Assembly (NCBI GenBank): GCA_002351725.1
Contig: DEHD01000023.1
Span: 1-64,000, forward strand
Origin: Prevotella sp. UBA2809
Lineage (GTDB): Bacteria > Bacteroidota > Bacteroidia > Bacteroidales > Bacteroidaceae
Length of the DNA: 64,000 nucleotides
Reading direction: 5' to 3'
Shown here one piece after another: positions 1 through 6,141 of this stretch. The translations under genes were made by a program, and so were the position numbers. The notes beneath the pieces were generated by a model. The model was not told the origin of the DNA and ran no database searches. It saw only the letters and a program-made list of their open reading frames with translations. Each line of letters begins with the position of its first letter. The first letter of the stretch is position 1.

Positions 1-24
1 AATTAATTCCGCCAACGGGTAGTT

Positions 25-1344
25 TTACTGTTTCTCCTTTAAGTATATACGGATTAAACCGGCATTACGATGGTCGCGGAAGGTAGACATCATCTTCCTC
101 CAGGTCCGACCGCCATTAAGACTGCGGAGTCGCTGTTCGCGCGTAGCAGGATCCTTCACTTTATCTATTATGTCGACTGCCCGCTGCATGCCAGCATCGT
201 TGAGATTCTCACGAAGATCGGCCCAAGCCTCTCCGCCACCTCGGACATCGAACAAAGTATCGTCTACATCAACATATCTGCGCAGATATTTCTTAAGTGT
301 ATTGGCTCGATTCAAAGCCAAGCGCTCATTGCCCCACTGCCCGCCATCGACAGAGGCATAACCCACTATCAGAATCTTCTCGATCTGACATTCTGGATCG
401 GCCTGGAGCTCCTTAATGGTACTTACTATGCGATCGATAACCTCACCATTGCCATGATAGTAGCGGTTTATGCCGTACTTGCCCACTGGATAGTAGACAA
501 ACAAGGCACCATCAGTCTTACGAACAGCCTTGTCTACATCGAACGTACCATATTCTGAAGCTGGAGCCAAAAGCGGATTCTGGTTTATCAACTGTTCAAC
601 GTGCGATGTCTCTGCCAACATCTGCTGTGGCTCTGGTTCAGGCATCTGCTCAAGTTCGGGCTGATAGACCTCAACAGAATCGGACTCGTAGGTGATAGGC
701 AGGACGTGGACTTCGGCTGGAGTACCGTACTCCGAACGACGAGAACGCTTAGGAATGTTGTAAACCACATTGAGTGCAGCCTGAGGCATAGCAAACACTT
801 TCTGATCGTCGCCCACCTTCATACCGCAATGACCGCACTTGTAACTGGAGAACCAAGTATAGCCTACTGCCGCTCCGATAATAGCTTCGAGCCTGAGATT
901 GCGGGCAAGAGTCCACGAATAGCCATAGAAAAGCCCAAGAGCAGCGAGGTCTCCTTGACGGCGCTCATCGCGAACAGACTTATAAAGGCCGAAGGGAAAC
1001 ATAACATCAGCTACGTTATAGTGGCTATAAATAAGATTCATGCCATAGAAATGGCGATGGGAAACAGAATCCGTCCAATAGCGAACATCGGGCGATACCA
1101 GCAGATGACGCCACTTACGGGAAGTCTGCTCACTGGTAGGCCAGGGGCGATAACCGCCTGTAATGCCCACCGACCAGTGAGGAGAGAGACTCAAACCGAG
1201 GCGAAGATTGGGCGTAAGAGTAGCATCGTACAGCAAATTGTTGCTGATGGTTGATTGCTGTGCTACAGTCTTCTGGCTGATAAGCATGAGCATCAAAACT
1301 AACACAACGCGTGTACAAATTCTATTTTGCATGCTCTTTTGCAT
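25..1344 (-). CDS. DUF3575 / OmpA-domain outer-membrane protein
   Basis: A 439-residue secreted protein. A signal peptide (about 1-28, cut after KTVAQ) is followed by a beta-strand-rich DUF3575-type region (about 30-205), a short Pro/Glu-rich linker (about 215-250) and an OmpA-like peptidoglycan-binding domain (about 285-400, with the stretch ILIVGYASVDG and later LALNRANTLKKYL). It probably sits in the outer membrane and touches peptidoglycan. A second in-frame ATG lies four codons downstream; the first was kept because it follows a good -7 box after a short leader. Known family context: DUF3575 proteins often stand at the head of Mfa/FimA-type fimbrial loci in Bacteroidales. Downstream genes would lie left of the window, so that link is inference only. 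The domain call is firm; the function is not. Confidence 0.8.
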   Translation of the reverse strand: MQKSMQNRICTRVVLVLMLMLISQKTVAQQSTISNNLLYDATLTPNLRLGLSLSPHWSVGITGGYRPWPTSEQTSRKWRHLLVSPDVRYWTDSVSHRHFYGMNLIYSHYNVADVMFPFGLYKSVRDERRQGDLAALGLFYGYSWTLARNLRLEAIIGAAVGYTWFSSYKCGHCGMKVGDDQKVFAMPQAALNVVYNIPKRSRRSEYGTPAEVHVLPITYESDSVEVYQPELEQMPEPEPQQMLAETSHVEQLINQNPLLAPASEYGTFDVDKAVRKTDGALFVYYPVGKYGINRYYHGNGEVIDRIVSTIKELQADPECQIEKILIVGYASVDGGQWGNERLALNRANTLKKYLRRYVDVDDTLFDVRGGGEAWADLRENLNDAGMQRAVDIIDKVKDPATREQRLRSLNGGRTWRKMMSTFRDHRNAGLIRIYLKEKQ

Positions 1345-1358
1345 TACATTTCACTTTG

Positions 1359-1366
1359 CAAAAATA
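1359..1366 (-). promoter_or_regulatory. -7 box (TATTTTTG) of the DUF3575/OmpA gene
   Basis: Matches the Bacteroidota -7 consensus TAnnTTTG, 14 nt upstream of the ATG. It directly abuts the 18-nt T-tract of the upstream terminator. No clear TTTG -33 element. Confidence 0.6.
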
Positions 1367-1421
1367 AAAAAAAAAAAAAAAAATAAAGCCAAAACCAAGG
1401 TTAAAAAGCCTTAATTTTGGC
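1366..1421 (-). terminator. Intrinsic terminator of the DUF4738 gene with an 18-nt T-tract
   Basis: On the minus strand a 7-bp outer stem (GCCAAAA with TTTTGGC) and a 4-bp inner stem (AAGG with CCTT) occupy 1388-1421. They are followed by TTTA and a homopolymer of 18 T (A on the plus strand, 1366-1383). It lies 36 nt past the DUF4738 stop codon. The T-tract runs straight into the -7 box of the next gene. Confidence 0.8.
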
Positions 1422-1457
1422 AATTATTTGCTCTATTTATCGACAAAAAGAGAGAAC

Positions 1458-2015
1458 TCAGTTTTCAGCCTTATCTTCGCCTGTAGTATCCATGCTTCCA
1501 TCCAAACGGATATCCACATCACCAAAATTGCTTACACTTACTATCATCGGTATATACTCGTCGGTCTGAGGATGACATACGCTTGCAGCAAACAGGAGCT
1601 GAGAGCCATCAACCTTATCGAACACAAAACCTTCAAGTATACCTGTCTTTCGATAATCATCGTTCAAGCATTTGTCGAAAGCTGCCTTTGTAAAGGTCTT
1701 TGTACAGAAAACGCTACCATCGCTACGAATGATTCGCAGAGTAATACGGTTATCAACAAACTGCTGTCCCAATTCGTCCTTAACCATAGGCAGAGAGTCG
1801 TTTGCAATACGCGACACTTCAACCTGATACTGCTTACCGAGCCATAAAATATCTTTTACATCGCGATAGTCCTGCATACGTATAGGAGCCAGAGGCTTAG
1901 GGGTTTCCACCTGCTGGACGATAATATCATCGTGCTGTTTCTTCTTACCGCAACTAACCGTGAGAAGAGATACACATATAATAGATAATAGTGCTTTATA
2001 GTTCATAATCTTCAT
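1458..2015 (-). CDS. DUF4738-like lipoprotein
   Basis: A 185-residue protein whose signal peptide ends in a lipobox (LLTVSC, Cys 22), so it is probably a membrane-anchored lipoprotein. The mature part starts with a charged GKKKQHDD segment and then forms a beta-rich domain (about 45-175) resembling DUF4738 proteins of Bacteroidales, which have no known function. The open frame extends upstream to 2219, but that extension lacks a signal peptide and runs over both divergent promoters. The start is therefore set at ATG 2013-2015; ATG 2004-2006, three codons later, is also possible. It stands alone, divergent from the DUF4230 pair, with its own promoter and terminator. Confidence 0.7.
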   Translation of the reverse strand: MKIMNYKALLSIICVSLLTVSCGKKKQHDDIIVQQVETPKPLAPIRMQDYRDVKDILWLGKQYQVEVSRIANDSLPMVKDELGQQFVDNRITLRIIRSDGSVFCTKTFTKAAFDKCLNDDYRKTGILEGFVFDKVDGSQLLFAASVCHPQTDEYIPMIVSVSNFGDVDIRLDGSMDTTGEDKAEN

Positions 2016-2026
2016 AAAATTTTGTG

Positions 2027-2034
2027 CAAAGATA
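2027..2034 (-). promoter_or_regulatory. -7 box (TATCTTTG) of the DUF4738 gene
   Basis: Perfect TAnnTTTG followed by CAC, 11 nt upstream of the ATG at 2015. No TTTG -33 box at 19 nt spacing. Confidence 0.65.
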
Positions 2035-2056
2035 CGAAATAATTGAGAATTATTTG

Positions 2057-2064
2057 TATTTTTG
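2057..2064 (+). promoter_or_regulatory. -7 box (TATTTTTG) of the DUF4230 pair
   Basis: TAnnTTTG followed by CAG, 18 nt before the ATG at 2083. It is divergent from the DUF4738 promoter, with the two boxes 22 nt apart. Confidence 0.6.
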
Positions 2065-2082
2065 CAGCAAAAATGTTGGATA

Positions 2083-2775
2083 ATGAAGAGAAAACATGTA
2101 ATATTAATAGCCAGCGGCATAGTAATACTGATAGCAATCCTTGGTTTTACCATAGGTTGCCATAATGCCAAACAGGAGCCAGAACCAGAGATAGCTCCCC
2201 TGGCCCAGGGTATAGACACAGTGCCTATGCTGATAACCCAGGTGCAGAAATGTTCTAAGCTGTATACAGCAGAGTATCGCGTACATAAGATTATAACTCA
2301 TGACGATGCCCTGAGACTGAAAGGTCAGCTGATGAGTAAGGCATTCGACCTGAAAGTGCCTCTGGCTGACAGAAAGATTGCCATCCCCATGGATGCGAAG
2401 ATAAAAGCGTATATAGACTTCAGTGAGTTCAGCGAGAAGAACATAGAGAGAAGTGGCGACAAGATAACCATAATACTGCCCGACCCACAGGTGGTGATGA
2501 CAAGTTCGAAGATAGATCAGAAGAACGTGAAGCAATACGTGGGCCTTACTCGTGCCAACTTCAGCGATGAGGAACTGGCCAGCTATCAGCAACAAGGCAG
2601 GGATGCAATCATAAAGAGCATACCCGACATGGGGATAGTAGAGACCGCACAAGCAAACTCTGCAAAGGTTCTGGTGCCAATGTTGAAACAGCTTGGATTC
2701 GAAGAACAGAATATTACGATTGCGTTCCGCAATACTAATCGCGATTGGAAATCGCTGATTAGATTCGAGGAGTGA
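2083..2775 (+). CDS. DUF4230 domain protein (first of a tandem pair)
   Basis: A 230-residue protein with one N-terminal hydrophobic segment (about 5-25) ending in FTIGC, so it is either membrane-anchored or a lipoprotein. The rest is an extracytoplasmic DUF4230 domain: beta strands (KITIILPDPQV) followed by a helical tail (SDEELASYQQQGRDAIIKS). DUF4230 has no established function. The start at ATG 2083 was chosen over an upstream TTG because the hydrophobic segment then begins right after MKRK. The gene ends inside a short tandem array that repeats its own last codons, 35 nt before its paralogue. The two share domain, topology and length class, so they look like an old duplication acting together. 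Confidence 0.72.
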   Translation: MKRKHVILIASGIVILIAILGFTIGCHNAKQEPEPEIAPLAQGIDTVPMLITQVQKCSKLYTAEYRVHKIITHDDALRLKGQLMSKAFDLKVPLADRKIAIPMDAKIKAYIDFSEFSEKNIERSGDKITIILPDPQVVMTSSKIDQKNVKQYVGLTRANFSDEELASYQQQGRDAIIKSIPDMGIVETAQANSAKVLVPMLKQLGFEEQNITIAFRNTNRDWKSLIRFEE

Positions 2776-2797
2776 TTTTCGAGGAGTGAGGAGTGAG
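2764..2797 (+). repeat. Junction array seeded by the stop codon (GAGGAGTGA units)
   Basis: The last four codons of the first DUF4230 gene plus its TGA (TTCGAGGAGTGA) are repeated at once after a TTT spacer. GAGTGAG units follow, up to 14 nt before the next ATG. The sense strand carries several TGA triplets. Confidence 0.7.
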
Positions 2798-2810
2798 ATA
2801 TGTTTAGAAT

Positions 2811-3392
2811 ATGAAATACGTTAAGATAATAATAGGTATAGCAATCGTGGCTATTGCAATAGCAACTGTGCTATGGGTAAAAAGCTGCAATAAGGATAAC
2901 TTTATCAGCATAGAGGCTGATAAGGCTATCGACCCAACGCCTACGCAGATACAATCGATAAAGGATATCGGTGAGTGGGAGTTTTTATCTGTATCAGCAG
3001 AGGAGATGGTAGATACCGTAAGGAAGGGATTCTTCAGCAACGACGAGTTGGTTAGGATTTACTACGGTACACTTAGACTTGGAGTGAATATGCATCAGGT
3101 GGAGCCTGGCTGGATAAAAACTAAGGGAGACACCATAGAAGTTACCATGCCAAAGATAGGTCTGCTGGACAAGGACTTTATAGACGAGGCAAAGACAAAA
3201 CCTTTCTTCGAGAGTGGGAAATGGACTCCAAAAGATCGCGAAGCACTCTATCGGAAAGCCTACAGACAGATAATTCAGCACTGCTTGACAAAAGAGAACC
3301 TGAAAGCCGCACAGGACAACGGCGAAGCGCAGATGAAGAATATGATGACGCAATTAGGATATAAAAAAATCACTATTTTGTTTGGCGATTAA
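2811..3392 (+). CDS. DUF4230 domain protein (second of a tandem pair)
   Basis: A 193-residue protein with the same design as its upstream neighbour: a hydrophobic anchor (about 4-24, ending WVKSC), then a soluble DUF4230 domain. The parallels are GDTIEVTMPKIGLLDKDFIDE, with the acidic turn that follows the strand pair in the paralogue, and the C-terminal MMTQLGYKKITILFGD beside MLKQLGFEEQNITIAF in the paralogue. Function unknown. It is probably co-transcribed with the first copy. The promoter of the next gene begins inside its last codons. Confidence 0.72.
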   Translation: MKYVKIIIGIAIVAIAIATVLWVKSCNKDNFISIEADKAIDPTPTQIQSIKDIGEWEFLSVSAEEMVDTVRKGFFSNDELVRIYYGTLRLGVNMHQVEPGWIKTKGDTIEVTMPKIGLLDKDFIDEAKTKPFFESGKWTPKDREALYRKAYRQIIQHCLTKENLKAAQDNGEAQMKNMMTQLGYKKITILFGD

Positions 3393-3411
3393 GAAAAAAT
3401 ATATATCTTTG
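3381..3411 (+). promoter_or_regulatory. Complete -33/-7 promoter of the TPR sensor kinase
   Basis: TTTG (3381-3384), a 19-nt spacer and TATCTTTG (3404-3411) match the Bacteroidota sigma consensus exactly. The ATG begins at 3416, only four bases after the box, so the transcript is predicted to be leaderless or nearly so. The -33 box lies inside the preceding coding sequence. Confidence 0.75.
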
Positions 3412-3415
3412 CCCC

Positions 3416-5173
3416 ATGAATATTACTAAGACCCTTTTGACTACGACACTACTACTAACCGTTTGCATCAGTCAAGCCAAAGTAGATTATAATAAGGACG
3501 CGAAGTATATAGAACTTCGTGACTCGATGACCCATGGATTCAACAGTGGCGACAGCGCCAGATTCTATACGCATGTACACAACCTGCAGAGATACCTGTT
3601 GCACCAGGAAGACTATCACGGCTACTACACCCAGCGCTGTAACGAGATTATCTTCGAGATGAACCGACAGCGCATCTTCGAGGCTTACGTGAAGGCCCAG
3701 GAGCTGTCGAAAGAGCTGCGCGAGAAGAAGCTGGACAAGGAGATGTATATGGCCGTGAACATGATGGGCCACATCAACAAATACTGCGGCAACAAAGAGG
3801 CTGCAAAGAGTTGCTTCTTCGAGGTGATAGACATGATGACGAAAAACGGATACTATGAGAGCATCCCACCTATATATATGAACATAGTGAACGTGGCTCT
3901 GGACGACGACCCCGACGAGGCCCTGATGCTGCTTGACAAAGCAAAGGAGATAGCCGAGAAATACGCTCCCGAGCGTGTGTTCGACATAGAGACACGGAAG
4001 ACACTGAGCTACTATAACCGAGGACAGATAGACAAGTTCCTTGAGGGATACAAGCTGTATAAAGAGGGTGAGAAACAAGGAAAATCATCGGTCCACGGGC
4101 GAAGCATGGAGGCTTACTATCTAGCATGCACAGGCAAGGTGGACGAGGCGGTGGAATATGCCAAAAAGTATTTGGGCGATGAGGGAGGAGAAGCCATCCC
4201 ACTGATATACGAGCGAGCCGGCAGATGGGAAGATGCATACAGGGCATTCAAGGAGGAATCATTAGCCAGCGACTCTATCGACAACGTAGTGATATCAAAC
4301 AGCATGCATGGTATTCAGGACCAGATACAATTGTTTGAGAATGAGCACAAGCAGGCCCTGGACCGCACCTACGGACTGCTGACCATCATCTTCCTGCTGA
4401 TGCTGCTGATTATAGCGATGGCCTATATCGTACAGGTGCGCAAAAAACATATGCTGGAGATGAGAAAGGCATATGTCAAGGCTATGGAATCGGAGAAGAT
4501 GAAGACGGCCTTCATACAGAATGTGACCCACGAGGTGCGCACACCACTGAACATCATCACGGGTTTTGCACAGGTGATAGCCAACCCCGACATGGCCGAG
4601 AGCGCAGAAGAGCGCAAGCATATATCGACCATGATGCAGAAGAGCACACGCCAGGTGACAATGCTGATGGACGAGATTATCGGACTGTCGCTTATCGACT
4701 CGACAGAGCAGGTGACAAAAGATGACGACACCAACATCAACAGGATGTTGCGCAAGCTTACCGAGGAGTACAGAGACCACGCCACCTGTGATACGGAAGT
4801 GAAAATGGAAACCACCCTACCCGACGACTACACCCTGAAGACCAACGAGAACATGCTGCACAGAACGCTGAACTGTCTGATGGAGAACGCAGTGAAATAT
4901 ACCCAGAAGGGAAGCATAACAATAAGAACCAAGCAGGACGACGAGGTGCTGAAGATAGCCATCGAGGATACCGGAAGCGGTATACCAGAGCATGAGGCCG
5001 AGCATATCTTCGACCGGTTTGTGAAGCTTGACAACTTCAAGGAGGGTATAGGCTTAGGCCTGTCGCTAAGCAGAAAGCTGGCACAACAGTTAGGTGGAAA
5101 CGTAGAATTGGACACCACCTATAAAGATGGTGCCCGATTTATCGTTACATTACCAATAGGTAACGTGAATTAA
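3416..5173 (+). CDS. TPR-containing sensor histidine kinase
   Basis: A 585-residue membrane kinase. Signal peptide (1-21), a helical TPR-like periplasmic region (about 60-300), one membrane span (about 320-342, LLTIIFLLMLLIIAMAYIV), then a HisKA domain with the phospho-acceptor His 372 (THEVRTPLN). A HATPase domain follows with N box (ENAVKYTQKG), G1 (EDTGSGIP) and G2 (GIGLGLSLS). It should autophosphorylate in response to a periplasmic cue sensed by the TPR region. No response regulator is adjacent, so it is an orphan kinase here. It has its own promoter and overlaps rpoD convergently by 4 nt. Domain call firm; ligand and partner unknown. Confidence 0.88.
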   Translation: MNITKTLLTTTLLLTVCISQAKVDYNKDAKYIELRDSMTHGFNSGDSARFYTHVHNLQRYLLHQEDYHGYYTQRCNEIIFEMNRQRIFEAYVKAQELSKELREKKLDKEMYMAVNMMGHINKYCGNKEAAKSCFFEVIDMMTKNGYYESIPPIYMNIVNVALDDDPDEALMLLDKAKEIAEKYAPERVFDIETRKTLSYYNRGQIDKFLEGYKLYKEGEKQGKSSVHGRSMEAYYLACTGKVDEAVEYAKKYLGDEGGEAIPLIYERAGRWEDAYRAFKEESLASDSIDNVVISNSMHGIQDQIQLFENEHKQALDRTYGLLTIIFLLMLLIIAMAYIVQVRKKHMLEMRKAYVKAMESEKMKTAFIQNVTHEVRTPLNIITGFAQVIANPDMAESAEERKHISTMMQKSTRQVTMLMDEIIGLSLIDSTEQVTKDDDTNINRMLRKLTEEYRDHATCDTEVKMETTLPDDYTLKTNENMLHRTLNCLMENAVKYTQKGSITIRTKQDDEVLKIAIEDTGSGIPEHEAEHIFDRFVKLDNFKEGIGLGLSLSRKLAQQLGGNVELDTTYKDGARFIVTLPIGNVN

Positions 5174-6042
5174 CCCAAGTATTTCATCAAGATGCGAGCA
5201 TAACCACTGTCGTGCAGTTTGGTGATGCTCTTTTCGCGTATCTGACGGACACGCTCACGAGTGAGTCCCATCTCAGCTCCAATCTCCTCGAGACCACGCT
5301 CCTGACAACCGATGCCAAAGCACTCCTTGACAATCTTAAGCTCGCGGTCCTTAAGTACGTTGCGAAGAACATTATCGAGATCGGAAGTAAGCGACTCGTA
5401 ATCAACAAGCTTATCGGTACGAGTGTCGTCGCCCGAGCTAAGCATGTCGGCCATTGAGTTATCATCGTCCTCGCCAAATGGGGCATCGATACTCATGTGG
5501 TGACTATCGGCCTTGGCGGTCTGCTCAATCTTAGACTCCTCAATCTGTGTGAGCTCAGCAAGCTCGGTGACAGACGGACGACGCTGGTGCATCTGCTCGA
5601 ACTTATTGATCTCCTGGTTAATCTTGCTGAGTGCACCACTCTGATTGAGAGGCAGGCGTACGATACGGCTCTGCTCGGCAATGGCCTGCAGAATGCTCTG
5701 ACGAATCCACCATACGGCATAAGAGATGAACTTAAATCCGCGTGTCTCGTCAAACTTCTCAGCTGCCTTAACCAGTCCTATATTACCCTCATCGATCAGG
5801 TCGGTAAGTGTCAATCCCTGATGCTGGTACTGTTTTGCTACAGACACCACAAAGCGCAGATTGGCTGTAACAAGGCGCTCCTTAGCCTTCTCGCCCTCAG
5901 GACCGCCACGGCGGATGGCCTGAGCCAGCTCAATCTCTTCATCAATAGTGACAAGGGGTTGACGACCGATTTCTACCAGGTACTTATCAAGTGCCTCACT
6001 AGATCGGTTGGTAATGCTTTTTTGAATCTTTAATTGCCTCAT
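5170..6042 (-). CDS. rpoD: Primary RNA polymerase sigma factor (RpoD/SigA)
   Basis: A 290-residue sigma-70 factor, the short form typical of Bacteroidota housekeeping sigma (no long region 1.1 or non-conserved insert). Visible regions: 1.2 (TIDEEIELAQAIRRG), 2 (LVTANLRFVVSVAKQY, DLIDEGNIGLVKAAEKFD, FKFISYAVWWIRQSI), 3 (RPSVTELAELTQ) and 4 with the -35-reading helix-turn-helix near the C terminus (GLTRERVRQIREKSITKLH). It directs the core polymerase to the TAnnTTTG promoters seen throughout the window. Its stop codon shares TTAA with the stop of the convergent kinase gene. It has its own -7 box directly after the terminator of the GH2 gene. Confidence 0.95.
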   Translation of the reverse strand: MRQLKIQKSITNRSSEALDKYLVEIGRQPLVTIDEEIELAQAIRRGGPEGEKAKERLVTANLRFVVSVAKQYQHQGLTLTDLIDEGNIGLVKAAEKFDETRGFKFISYAVWWIRQSILQAIAEQSRIVRLPLNQSGALSKINQEINKFEQMHQRRPSVTELAELTQIEESKIEQTAKADSHHMSIDAPFGEDDDNSMADMLSSGDDTRTDKLVDYESLTSDLDNVLRNVLKDRELKIVKECFGIGCQERGLEEIGAEMGLTRERVRQIREKSITKLHDSGYARILMKYLG

Positions 6043-6070
6043 ATTTCTATCGTTACTCTGAAAAAGTGTG

Positions 6071-6078
6071 CAAAAGTA
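6071..6078 (-). promoter_or_regulatory. -7 box (TACTTTTG) of rpoD
   Basis: TAnnTTTG followed by CAC, 28 nt upstream of the rpoD ATG. Only two bases separate it from the T-tract of the GH2 terminator. No obvious TTTG -33 box. Confidence 0.6.
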
Positions 6079-6080
6079 CT

Positions 6081-6112
6081 AAAAAAAACGATACGTTGCA
6101 ACCAACGCATCG
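6081..6112 (-). terminator. Intrinsic terminator of the LPP20-GH2 transcript
   Basis: A 10-bp stem with one G-U pair (CGATGCGTTG with CAACGTATCG on the minus strand, 6089-6112) is followed by eight T (6081-6088). It lies 29 nt past the GH2 stop codon and just upstream of the rpoD -7 box. Confidence 0.8.
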
Positions 6113-6141
6113 TTATTTTAGAGTATTTTAACAACAATTGA

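Noticed and set aside
601..1254. Open frame of 217 codons on the plus strand
   Set aside because: Antisense to the DUF3575/OmpA gene; no promoter or recognisable motif.
2016..2219. N-terminal extension of the DUF4738 lipoprotein
   Set aside because: It crosses both divergent promoters and would bury the lipoprotein signal.
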